A stretch of DNA of 45,023 nt, from NCBI GenBank assembly GCA_024220525.1, contig JAMYWO010000145.1, positions 21,377 through 66,399 on the forward strand, read 5' to 3'. Shown here in pieces: positions 11,473 through 22,286 of the stretch. Position 1 is the first letter of the stretch; every line of letters starts with the position of its first letter. The notes under the pieces are model-generated. The model ran no database searches. It was not told the DNA's origin and saw nothing but the letters and a program-made list of their open reading frames with translations. Position numbers and translations under genes: made by a program. The stretch comes from Cochliopodium minus (Eukaryota > Discosea > Himatismenida > Cochliopodiidae).

Positions 11473-13059
11473 ATGTAAATATTTTTCAAAAATTACAAAA
11501 TTAAACTCTTCTAATTTCTATTTTCCTACCAAATTTTTAAATAGGTCAGATATTAAGGTAATAAAATATATTAAAAATTTATAATACTTTATTTTTACAA
11601 AATATAAATATTTTTAAATAAACACTCAATATTTACAAATAAACTCAAAATTTTTTGTTCTTATTTCTAGAAATGCGGATGGTTGATGAAAGAAGGAGGA
11701 GGATGGAAATCATGGAAAAAGAGATGGTTTGTATTGAAGGGAGGAAATATCCATTATGCAAAGAATGAAAGAGACCACGAAAAAGGGAAAGATCAAGGAG
11801 TAATCAATCTCGAAGATGCAACCTATATCAAACCAACAAACCAAAGACCAAAAAAGAGCCATTGCTTTGAGATCCCAACACCAGATCGTATCTACTATAT
11901 CTCTGCAGCTACAGCACAAGAAATGCAAGATTGGATCTCTGTATGCAGACAAGCAAAACAACAAGAAATCGATAAGAGAAATCCTCCATCCAAATCTGAA
12001 AAATCAAGCACACCATCCAACAATAAGAGTGGTGGAAATACACCTACAAAGGAAGAGCCAAAGACTGAAAGAGTTGGTATTGAGGACTTTGAATTGTTGA
12101 CTGTGATTGGAGAAGGAAGTTTCGGCAAAGTGTTGAGAGTAAGAAAGAACAATGATGGAAAGATCTATGCTATGAAGGTTTTGGACAAGAACATGATCAT
12201 CCAAAGAAACGAATTGGAGCATACCAGATCTGAGAAATCCATCTTGCAACAGTTGGATTGCCCATTCTTGGTTAAATTGCATTTTACCTTTCAAACCTCC
12301 TCCAAATTGTATTTCATCCTTGATTATGTCAATGGTGGAGAATTGTTCTTCCATTTGCAAAATCAAAAGAAATTCGACGCAGAAAGAGTAAAGTTCTACT
12401 GCGCTGAAATCGTTTTGGGATTGAAATATCTCCATGAAAAGGGTATCTTGTACAGAGATTTGAAGCCAGAGAACGTTCTTTTGACAAGTGATGGACATAT
12501 CTGCATGACTGATTTCGGTATCTCAAAGGAAGGTCTCAAGGCCATTGATGATAGAACTGCCACCTTTTGTGGTACCCCTGAATACTTGGCTCCTGAAGTT
12601 TTGGAGGGTATCGAGTATGGTAAGGCTGTTGATTGGTGGTCTTTCGGTACTTTGATGTACGAAATGTTGACTGGTCTCCCTCCTTTCTACTCCCAAGATG
12701 TCCAAGTGATGTATCAAAAGATCATGTCTGCTAAATTGGTAATCCCTGATAACATTCCCCAAAGTGCTGCTCAATTATTGAAACAATTGCTTGAAAGAGA
12801 TCCTGAAAGAAGACTCCAAGATCCTAAAGATATCATGTCCCATCCTTATTTCGATACCATCGACTGGAAAAAATTGAATTCCAAAGAAATCACTCCTCCA
12901 TATGTTCCTCAAGTTTCTTCTTCTGATTCTATCGAGAATATCGATACTACTTTTACTTCCAAGGATGTAAAATTGGATGAGGAAGGACCTATTTCCAACG
13001 ATGAACAAAAGGATTTCAATGGATTTACTTGGCAACCACAAAACTCTCACTTAAATTAA
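11473..13059 (+). CDS. Akt/PKB-like AGC serine/threonine kinase with N-terminal PH domain
   Basis: The proposed coding exons are AT (11473-11474), a 13-nt microexon at 11545-11557, and 11671-13059, giving 467 aa that start MSDIKKCGWLMKEGGG. Residues 6 to about 97 are a PH domain; WKKRWFVLKGG is the basic strand that contacts phosphoinositides. After a Ser/Lys/Pro-rich linker comes an AGC kinase with the glycine loop GEGSFGKV (~151), the lysine in AMKVL (~172), YRDLKPENVLL (~266), DFG (~286), the PDK1-site activation loop TFCGTPEYLAPE (~306), and a C-terminal hydrophobic motif FNGFTW (~454). All catalytic residues are present. PH-AGC kinases of this type are recruited to PIP3 membranes and act downstream of PI3K. 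Exon 3 alone covers almost the whole protein. The two small upstream exons are inferred from splice sites and phase. The nearest downstream in-frame ATG (11686) would cut into the first PH strand. Confidence 0.9.
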
Positions 13060-13501
13060 TTTTTAACCGATGTATATATACAACATCAAGTATAGTTTAT
13101 AAAACAAAACTATCATCAAAACAAAAAAAAAAATTTATATATTAAAACAAAAAAAAATAATGTAATAATATTACAAACAAAATTCAAAACTTAAACAATG
13201 TTTCATCTTTTTTATTTGTATTTTTTTTGAAAATCATTTCATTTTTTAGAAATTTGCAATTTTTGAAGATGTTTATTTTTTGATCATTTCTAACTTGCGA
13301 TAAGAATTTGAATGGTAAATATTGAAAATAATCATGATACACGAACAAACAACTGAAATTTACCAAAATTTTTGCATAAATTAAACTTTTATTTCAACCA
13401 ATTTTTACAAAATAACATTTTTTTTATCCATTTTGGATTTCCAAACAAAAAAAAAACAAGAAATAATATTTTTTTTTTTTTGTTAGTTAGTCTCATCTTC
13501 T
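13060..13501. other. Convergent intergenic region
   Basis: This 440-bp AT-rich stretch separates the 3' ends of the kinase (+) and RWP-RK (-) genes. It holds only homopolymer-rich sequence and presumably the polyadenylation sites. No gene was seen. Confidence 0.5.
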
Positions 13502-14467
13502 TCAAATTCGGATGACAACAGGTTTCAACTCCTCCTGTCTCAATCTCAACAAACGACCAAGTTTTTGCTCAGTTTCATAACCCAACTTGCCAGCCTCAGG
13601 ACCAGACTGAGGGATGTTATAAAGTAAAGTGGTGATCTCCTTATCCAACTTACTCACTTTTCTGTAAGGCCATTTGCGTTCCTTTACAGCTTCTTTCCAT
13701 CTCTTGGATAAAGTGGAGACAGGCAATCCTAATTTTTTGGCTGCCTCTGTTTGAGGAAGTGAGAGAAATTCGGTGATATCAACATATTTGATGTTTTGGG
13801 AAGGGGAGGGAGGGATCGTGAGGAGATTGCAAGTATCAGAGACGATCTGATTGTTGGGATTAGGAACCAAATTGGGATTATTGTTTTGGATGGTGGTGGG
13901 GATGATATGATTGTTGACAGTGCTCATACTGTTGATGACATTACCATTATTATTATTCATAATGTTCGGAGAGTTGTTATTTATATTATTGTTAAGATTC
14001 CCATTGATGAATGAGGTATGTTGTATTTGATTGTTATGTTGTGGGATCACTTGATTATTATGATTGTGATTGTTTCTTTGGACATGATCTATTTGTGGGC
14101 TCACTTGATCTGATTTTGGTTCATTGAAATTGTTGTTTTCTTGTTGAAGCTGAACTTCCTATAATATCGTTATATAATATAAAAAAAAAAATTAATATCG
14201 TTAAAATAACTTTAAAAGTTTTTATCATACTTGTATGAGATGCTTTGGGATTGAATTATGAATATTTTCTTGCATATTATTATTTTGATTTTGATGGATA
14301 TTTCTTATTTCTCTATTTTCTATCGTTTGTACTTCTTGATTTTGGACCTCTGTGGGGATTTCTTGTCCCATTCCCTCTGGCATTTTGGAGAGTGATTTAT
14401 ATGATTTGAAGAATGATAATAGACTACTGTTGCTATTATGGAAGTTAAAATCTTGATTCATATCCAT
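13502..14467 (-). CDS. RWP-RK domain transcription factor
   Basis: Two exons (14467-14231 and 14158-13502) join in phase 0 and give 297 aa. Residues ~220-270 form an RWP-RK domain: EFLSLPQTEAAKKLGLPVST, then LSKRWKEAVKERKWPYRKV, matching the family's '..lp..eAAk.Lgvs.t.LK...R..gi.RWP.RK' pattern. RWP-RK proteins bind DNA. They are best known from plants (NIN-like, RKD) and also occur in amoebae and other protists. The N-terminal 200 residues are Asn/Gln-rich and low complexity, as is typical of transcription factors in AT-rich protist genomes. The C-terminal tail is short and basic. The target genes are unknown. Confidence 0.88.
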
Positions 14468-15473
14468 TATTTCTTTCTTTATTTATCAATATTTGAATAT
14501 GTTAGTGAATAAGTTTGAAAATATGCGTAGAATTGATAGAAATCTTATAAAATTTTTTTTTTTTTTTGCTTTTTGAATATAAAGCTTGATTTTAACCTCA
14601 TTTTGGTATTATTATTAACTCAAATTATAAATATTTATTAGAAGGTAAAAGGAAATTTTTTTATTTTACCTTTGGTTTATTTGAGAGGAATTTACTTAGT
14701 AAATTTATTAGGTATTTTTTTTTTTTTTATTTTATATATAAAAAATTAATTTTAGTGAAATTTTAAATATCTTTAAAAATAATCAAAGTAAATTTTGATC
14801 ATTTTTGGTTATTATTTCATTCCCTTTCACTTTTTTCTATTAAACTTCTATTTTCTTTGTATATTTTTGTTTTTATTCCAATTTATATATTAAAAATGAA
14901 ATTAATTTAAAAAGCGGAGATTTATAAATATAAATAATTTCACTCTCAAAATCTAATTGAGTTTTCCACAGTATTTTCATCAAATTAAAATTGGTTTTCA
15001 TAGGCATTCAATTTTGAGTTGATAGTGGAATTGTATTTTTTTTTAAAATCCCTCTTATTTTGAGAAATATTTTTAAAGAAAATATAGTTTTCTTCAAATT
15101 ATATCAAAAAAATATTTATAAAATAAAGTTATTTACAAAATTTTACCATTATTTTGGTTCAAAAAACAAAGAAAACAAAGTGATTAATTCTTCACCTTTT
15201 TAATTGGTTTGTAAATTCTTTTCCAAACAGATATTCAGCAAAAATTTGGTTGATTTTGAAAAGGATGATTTAATAAAATGCAAATTTCAATGGTATTGAT
15301 TAATTCCTCGATTTAAACTTGAATATAATATAGTTGGAGAGATAATATTCTGTGATATAAAGAAATGTTGAATCATGATGTTTATTGAGAAAAATAAAAA
15401 AAATTTCCCATATGTATTTTCAAAAAAATAATTTAATTTCATTTTCCTTTATGTATGAAGACAAAAAACAAGT
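14468..15473. other. 1-kb intergenic region without recognisable genes
   Basis: This lies between the start of the RWP-RK gene and the 3' end of the SFT2 gene. It is very AT-rich (T runs of 12-16 at about 14550 and 14720), with no open frame that looks coded and no repeat shared with the rest of the window. It should contain the RWP-RK promoter. Confidence 0.5.
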
Positions 15474-16232
15474 TTAAACTGAAACAGCATTTTTACAACA
15501 ACTAGTTACGCAATTTCTTGCACCAGGAATATAGGAGATGGTATACCAAAATAGAGCAAAGAATTGGATGATAACAAAGAGAATCACCAACAAAGCATTT
15601 TTGAGATAAATAGCAGAGAAGAGGGTCATCCCCATGGATGCCATAAAAACAATTGTAGCCACAAGTCTTGTTGGTTCGCACATATTTTTCAATTGTTTCA
15701 AGGGTCCTACCAAGAAAAAGGTACTGGAGATTCCAAAGATATTTCCAAATGTGTATAAAACTGCAAATGGAGCAGCATTTAACAATATAAATGTCATCAT
15801 TATACCTGCCTATTAAAAGAAATGTTTAAATATATTGATTATGTTGATAAATTCGAAAATTAGTGGATATTCAGATTGAATCAAATGGATTCAATTAATA
15901 AATAATCTTGATATAAGGAATATATTGATAAATATTTGAATTTTGTTATTATGAAGATATTGTTGAATATTCTTGGATTTATTGTTGGATATGTCACATA
16001 TTAAGAACTCTTGATTTTAATTGGATCCAAATTGACATGTTATAGCAAATATATAATTTATATTTCTTTTTCTTACCAATATCGAACATACTACACCAAG
16101 TCCTGCACAAATCGCAAAAGCGGTGATTCTCTGCTTATATGTCATTGAGGGACACAAGCCCTTGAATTCATCTTTCAATGACCTTTCTCTATCATTCCCA
16201 AAAAAGGAGCTCAATGAATCATCTCTTTCCAT
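15474..16232 (-). CDS. SFT2-family vesicle transport protein
   Basis: Two exons (16232-16077 and 15809-15474) join in phase 0 and give 163 aa. After a short acidic/basic cytoplasmic N-terminus come four hydrophobic segments. Signature pieces of the SFT2 (Got1/SFT2-like) domain include FGISSTFFLVGPLKQLKNM, then EPTRLVATIVFMASM, then FFALFWYTISYIPGARN. SFT2 proteins are four-span Golgi membrane proteins that assist fusion of endosome-derived vesicles with the Golgi. Length and topology match the family, and nothing appears to be missing. Confidence 0.88.
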
Positions 16233-16420
16233 AATTTTAAATTATGTTGTTTGAATAATCTACTTTCAATATTTTTTTTTCTGAAAATAAAAATGGTTGA
16301 GAAATTTTTATTTGAATATACAAATGATGGATTAAAATGAAGTTAATTAAAAAATTTAGAAAAATTTAATCTTTAATACAAACACAAAAAAGCAAGTATG
16401 ATTATTTTTTCTCTTTAAAA

Positions 16421-17974
16421 TTATTTGTAATCATCCTTGAACTCAGGAGTTTTGTTCTTGAGGGACAAAGTGTTGATAACAGGAGGAGTAGCAGCCAAAG
16501 CATAAGAAACATCAATGATCTTGTAGTTGGTTGAAAACCAACTGTTAATCTTTCCAAGAGGGATGATGCATTTAACAGAGTTGAGTCTTGTGATGCTGTC
16601 TTGGTCCTGGAACAAAATTTCTACAGAGAAACCGTGAGATAAGTATTGACCACTGTATATATGGTTGAAAACTGGATGACTATAATAAATTTGAGACATT
16701 TTTTAACAAAAACTTTCTTTTTTATTGAAATTATTTTTTGTTTTTTTTTTATTCTTGAATCTACTTACCTTTGAATGTGAAGGCAGGAACTTGCATAATG
16801 AAACACTTGTCCATGCATATCAAATACTAAAATGTCAGCAATCAAACCATGCACTGACTTTATCTTGTCCACTTAAACAAAATTTAAATGTTATTATTAA
16901 AAAAGGTGAGTATAATTTGATTTTTTGAACAATTTTAATGTTTGTTTTATTTTAAGAATATAATTTTTTTTTTAAATTTTTCTTTACCTATCAAAGATTG
17001 TACATCGGTAAAATTCAAGGATATGTGAGACTGATAACTAGATTCAACCTTGGATATTCTAATATTAATAGCGTCCTTCTCCAAAAACAAATTCTCATCG
17101 TCGTCAGATCTCAAACAGAAATGCATGTCGTATCCAGTGAGACCATAGTAGATCCTCTTATCTTTATCATCAGATATTTTTGATTTGCTGAATAATAGCT
17201 TTGGATTCATTGATGTTAAGATTTGTTGTCCGTGCAAATTGATCAAGAAGCCTGTTATATGTATTTTGTTTTGTTCCTCGTCCTTATTTTTTAAAATGAA
17301 AAAAATAACTTTTCTTTTAATTTGTTTTTCTTTCAATTAATAAATGTTGAAGATTTGTTTATGTAAAAATGATCAATGAAAGGATATTAATCAACATTGA
17401 TAATTTTAAAATTTGGATCTCATTGATCAATCAAATGGTATCTAATGAGTTTTAAGAATTGATCCTAATTATATATGGGTCTCAAAAATTTCTCCTTTCA
17501 TTCGATCAATGATAGATTTAATATTCTTTATGTAGTTTATTTATTGATTATGATTCTTATATCTCTCAATATATTTAATATAAAGCAAAATATATTCAAT
17601 GCATTGATTGAATTAAATGATATCTTTGGTATAAATTTAATTCCTTTCAATATAGATACCTTTTTATAGTAAATTTTGATGTTGGATGTTGAATTAGTAA
17701 GAAATGGAGCATCCAATTCTTTGAAGTAATAGATCTTCTCAAATTTGCTGAGGACTGTCTTCCTAGATGTGCAGATGCCTATCTCAAATGGAACCATAAT
17801 CCCCTGGGGTACCAAGGTGGTTTTTAATGTCAGCGATTGGGTATTGAGCTTCACATCATTTGGAGGAATGTCAATGTATCTCTCTATTTCCCCATCTTTC
17901 AACATTACTTGATAAAAGAGCCCTTTGGTTACTTCTTTAAATGCTTCTTTGAATTTTGGATATACTTTTTTCAT
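16421..17974 (-). CDS. Unrecognised 323-aa protein, four exons
   Basis: Exons 17974-17660, 17282-16988, 16871-16769 and 16679-16421 have consistent phases and total 972 nt. I do not recognise the family. The protein is soluble, beta-strand-like and charged, without signal peptide, membrane span or low complexity. Readable landmarks are GEIERYIDIPPNDVKLN in the N-terminal third, HITGFLINLHGQQIL in the middle, and INSWFSTNYKIIDVSYALAA near the C-terminus. The HGQ-containing strand occurs twice (LHGQQIL and MHGQVFHY), which hints at an internal duplication, perhaps two beta-sandwiches as in arrestin-like folds; that is only a guess. Start chosen at the first ATG after a T-rich promoter-like tract. 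Confidence 0.7.
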
Positions 17975-18355
17975 TTAAAAAAGGAATCCTTTTCTATTTT
18001 TTTTTTTTTTTTCAAAATAATATTTGGTGCAATTACTTTGCTTCTTTTAACAAAAGTATCTTCCGTAAGGATTTCAAAAATTTTCTCAACTTCATGGATT
18101 TCAAAATTTTTTAAAAATATCTTCAAAATTTTTCTTTCAACAAAGCTGTAAAAATTTTGTGTTTCTTTTGTTCCTTTAAAAAGTTTATCCTATTTCAACA
18201 AAAAAAGTTCAATGCAAATAAAGAATTTAAAAACTAAATTTAACAATTCTAATTAAAACTTTTAGTTTCATTAACAATGAATATAAATTTTTTTTTTTAA
18301 AAATCATTTAAAATTAGTTTTTCCATGCCAATTAATTGCATTATTATAAACTAAT

Positions 18356-18406
<51 letters not shown>

Positions 18407-18452
18407 GAAGAAACAAATTAAAGAGCCAAATTTTTATTTTTTAAAAGAATCG
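17975..18452. other. Divergent intergenic region containing an A48 tract
   Basis: This lies between the starts of the unknown gene (-) and the Sel1 gene (+). It is AT-rich with no coding signal. The uninterrupted poly(A) at 18357-18404 dominates it. Confidence 0.5.
18357..18404 (+). repeat. Poly(A) homopolymer, 48 bp
   Basis: 48 consecutive A, by far the longest homopolymer in the window, about 50 bp upstream of the Sel1 gene start codon. It could be a poly(dA:dT) nucleosome-excluding promoter element or the tail of a lost retroposon. No element body precedes it. Confidence 0.9.
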
Positions 18453-21400
18453 ATGAAAAAAATAACCAAATGCAAAACAATTACCAAATCACTTTCGATA
18501 TCCAGCAAATTATTCCTCATTCCATCAAATGATTTTATAAGTAAAAAGTTTATTGGGTTCAACTATAAATTACATTTGAAGGGACATCATGATATTGGAA
18601 AAAATAATTCAAATATACTGTACAAAGCTGCATATCATTCCACAACAAATAATAAAGGTGAAAAATTAAAAAACTAGAAATATATATTTAATTTAACTGA
18701 ATAAACATTAGATGTAGAATGGAATGCATCCAAAGAAGGTAATGATCATATCCCAATATAGAATATATTTAACCTTGAAGACAATAATCTTAGATTATGA
18801 AAATTCAATATTGACATGCAAGTATTACTTTGGCATCGATAACATATCAGAACCATCCAAAGCAAAAGAAATTTTAGAAAAAAAATGCACAAAGAAAAAT
18901 AAATTCTCCGAAGCGATGAGGATGTATTTAGGATGGAGCGGAGATAAAAATGAAAAAAGATCCTTCGAATTATTTAACGAGATCATTAAAGAAGGGAACA
19001 TAAAAAATGAACAAGTTGTTTCTTATTCTTTGTTTTTCGTTGCAAAGTGTTATGAGGAGGGAGTTGGTACTGAGAAGAGTTTGGAGGAGGCGATACAGTA
19101 CTATGAAAAATCGATTAGAGAAGGAAATCCTTGTGCAATGTCTGATTTTTTTTGGAGAGTTTTAAAATTATAAGCTTTAAAGAAATATTTTTTTTTAAAA
19201 ACAAAATTAGGTACAATTTAGGTAAATTTTTGATTAATTTTTGTTTTTTGTTTTTTGTTTTTTGTTTTTTGTTTTTTGTTTTTTGTTTTTTGTTTATTTT
19301 TATTTTTATTTTTATTTTTTAATTGTTTTTTATTATTTTTTTTTTTTATTTTTTAATTGTTTTTTTGTTTTTTTTTATTTTTTGAATTATACAAATTAAT
19401 TAAAGGCTTGATACTCGAAAGAGAAAAAGATGAAAAAAAGTTTATGAAAGCAATCAAATTGTTTAGGGAGGCGTCTCTAAAGAACCATGTGGGGTCGATT
19501 TTGCACTTGGCTCAAATCTACGAAAAGGGAAAGCCTGATTTGGTGAAACCCGATCATAAAACTGCTTTTCAACTATACACTCTGGCTTCTCAGTTTAACA
19601 GTCATGCTGCATTTTATTCTCTGGGGCAAGTAAATAATTTTAAAATTAAAAATAAATTAAAAATAAATTAAAAAATAAAATTAAAAATTTCTTTTAAAAA
19701 ATAAAATTAAAAATAATTAAAAATAAAATAAAAATAAATTAAAAATAAAATTAAAAAAAATTTAAATAAAGAGTTTATTTCTTTTTTGGTCTAGTTTCAC
19801 GAAATGGGATTGGGTGGTTTAAGGAGAAATATGTAAAAATAAAAATACATTTTTTTTAATTTTTTTTATTTTAATTTTGATAGGTCAAAAGCTGTCGATT
19901 TTTTCATCACTGCTGCTGAATTGGGAAATTCAGAGGCCATGTATCATCTTTTTTATTTCAATTATCTTTTTTTTTATTAAATTTATAAATTATTCAAAGG
20001 TTCAATTTGGCCTTGATATTTCATTTAGGGACTGATTCAATGGAGAGGGACATCAAAAAAGGTTTTATTTTTGATTTTTATTTTAACCTTATCAGTTAGT
20101 TTATTCATTTTCTATATTTTTGATTTTTTATTTTTTAAATTATTTTTGTTTTTTCTTTAGTTTTTTTAAATTTTTATTAGTTTTTTATTTCATTTTTTTT
20201 TAAAAAAAGCTTTTTTTTGTTTAAAGTGCTTTTTATTGATTTTTTTTATTGATTTTTTTTTTTAATTATTTTTGCTTTTTGCTTTTTGTTTTTATTTTTA
20301 TATTTTTTAATTTTATCTTTTATATTATACTTTCACCTTTTTATTTTTCCTTTTTAGCAATTCAACTCTATCAAAAGGCGGTCAGCATCAATAACGTTAA
20401 AGCAATGATAAACCTTGGCCAAATTTACGAGAAAGGAGAACCCAAAGTTTTGGAGCCAAATTTGCTCAAGGCGGCTCAACTTTACCACAAAGCTGTTTTA
20501 TTGGGAGATGCTGATGCACATAATTTGTTAGCTCAAATCTTAGAAAACGGTAAATAAAAAAAGAATTTTTTTAAGAATTTTTTCATTCATATTTTTTAAT
20601 TTATTATTTTATTTTATAATCCACTTTTTTTAAGACATATTTTATTTAATTTTTATATTAAAAATTTATTTTTTAATTTATTGACTTTATTTTTTTCCAA
20701 AATTAGAAAATTTCCAGGGAAAACATATCCAAAAGGCTGTAGAGTATTATAATAAAGCCATTGAGTTAGGAAATTCTGACGCTTTGGTCAATTTAGGCAT
20801 CATTTATCATTTGGGAAAAGATGGAGTCGAAATAGATCTTGATAAAGGTAAAAAATAAAATTAAAAATTAAACATTTAAAATTTTAAATAAGAAAAAAAA
20901 AAGATAAAAAAATGGATTAAAATTTTCAATACAAATAAAAAACAAACATTATTAAAAAAATAAATTATAGCCATAAACCTTTACGAAAGAGCAGTAGTGT
21001 TAAACAATTCAGATGCAATGTAACCTATTACTTACTGTTTTTTTTTTTTAAACCAAAATTTATTTTTCTTTCCATAAGGTTCAACTTAGCCAAAATTTAT
21101 GAAAATGGACTCAAAACGGAGAAATTAAATATAGAAAAGGATTTCAAGGCGGCTGTGGCTTTGTATGAAAGGGCCATTATGTTGAACCATGTCGACTCAA
21201 TATTAAATTTGGCTCTAATATTTCATCACGGTAAAGAAGGTATAGAAAAAGACATTAATAAAGGTAAAAAAAAAATTTTTTTTTTTTGAATCATTTTTTA
21301 TTTTAATTCTTATTCTTATTTTGATTTTTTTTTTTAGCCATTGATTTGTACAAGAAAGCAGTTGATCTTAATAATGATATTGCTATGTATGCTTTGGGGT

Positions 21401-21522
21401 GTATTTATTATTTGGGTGACGGCGTTTTGAAGAACGGTGTTGCTGCAAGTGCTTTGATACAACAAGCTGCTGATTTGGGAAATGAAAATGCTATTAATTT
21501 GATAAAAAAATTAAAAAATTAA
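18453..21522 (+). CDS. Sel1-repeat (TPR-like) protein, 13 exons
   Basis: Exons: 18453-18657, 18712-18738, 18794-19139, 19211-19221, 19406-19629, 19795-19832, 19884-19940, 20000-20061, 20358-20549, 20707-20847, 20971-21019, 21079-21263, 21338-21522. They sum to 1722 nt (573 aa) with every phase matching. From about residue 90 the protein is a run of Sel1-like repeats, e.g. AVEYYNKAIELGNSDALVNL, then GIIYHLGKDG, and AINLYERAVVLNNSDAM. Each unit pairs helices around A-x3-Y-x2-A and LG-x-[IV]-Y. Sel1 solenoids are protein-protein scaffolds, often in ER quality control or signalling; no partner can be inferred. The N-terminal 80 residues are basic and Ser/Lys-rich. Exon 4 is only 11 nt, yet it supplies the conserved YNL of a repeat. 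Many introns fall at the same place in the repeat (see findings). Confidence 0.85.
19236..19318. repeat. Simple repeat (TTTTTTG)n followed by (ATTTTT)n
   Basis: About eight copies of TTTTTTG, then about four of ATTTTT, lie in the intron after the 11-nt exon of the Sel1 gene. This is typical of the T-rich + strand introns in this window. Confidence 0.8.
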
Positions 21523-21586
21523 ATTTTTTTTCAGATCTAAAAAAAAACTTGACTTTATGACATAATTAATTAAAAAAAAAAATCAA

Positions 21587-21982
21587 ATGGAAAATGAAGG
21601 GAAGAAAAGAACAATCTCACAAAATACACAACAAGCATTTTATTTCTCTTCTTTGGGATCTTTTGTAAGAAAAAGTTTTTGTGGAAAATTATTGTTCGAG
21701 AAAGTAGTAAAGTTTTCATTTTCCCCAAAAGAAAAGCTTTGGGATGATCTATTTGGATATCCTCCATTCGTTTTGTTGATTTTTTATGAAGATCGGGTTT
21801 ATTTAAAAGAAGATAATGATAGTTTTATTTGGGTTCTTTTTAAAACTGTTGGAGATCAAGATATTTTTGAAAGCAGTGAAAATGATAAAACTATCAATTT
21901 CAGAATTATCAAAAAAAATTCGAGATGGAGTATTTATGCAATCCAAAATAAGGATACAATAAAAGTGGCCGACTTTGAATAA
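21587..21982 (+). CDS. Small hypothetical protein, 131 aa, intronless
   Basis: A single uninterrupted frame starts with ATG about 65 bp after the Sel1 stop and ends in TAA. Composition is protein-like rather than low complexity: it has a mix of charged residues, aromatic-rich strands such as WDDLFGYPPFVLLIFYED, and a C-terminal half reading like a small beta domain (SRWSIYAIQNKDTIKVADFE). I recognise no family. There is no signal peptide or membrane span. Its surroundings (AT-rich gaps on both sides, same strand as both neighbours) suit an independent gene. It could also be the surviving piece of a larger one. Confidence 0.55.
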   Translation: MENEGKKRTISQNTQQAFYFSSLGSFVRKSFCGKLLFEKVVKFSFSPKEKLWDDLFGYPPFVLLIFYEDRVYLKEDNDSFIWVLFKTVGDQDIFESSENDKTINFRIIKKNSRWSIYAIQNKDTIKVADFE

Positions 21983-22286
21983 AAAAATTGTTATTTTTCT
22001 TAACTTTTCCAAAACCAAATAAATTTGAAGAAAAACAAAGTGAAATGGATATCCTATCTTTTAATCTTCAAATATCACTATTTTTTTTTTGTAAGATATC
22101 TTTTCAATTTTTTTTTTTTTTTATTATATAAATTTTAAATTAAAATCAATGTGTCAAAAATGACATAAATGACAAAATTAAAATTACAATATTTCAAACA
22201 GCACCGTTCAAAAAAATTTAAAAAACAAAGAAAAATAAAAAAAATTGTTTAAAAGGAAAATATACTTACCTCAGAACCATAGTCGA
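21983..22286. other. Intergenic region
   Basis: About 300 bp of AT-rich sequence with a run of T after 22080. No gene or repeat was seen. It should carry the promoter of the membrane protein gene that follows. Confidence 0.4.

Noticed and set aside
12004-12498. 164-codon minus-strand open frame inside the kinase gene
   Set aside because: Antisense to conserved kinase motifs; no independent domain.
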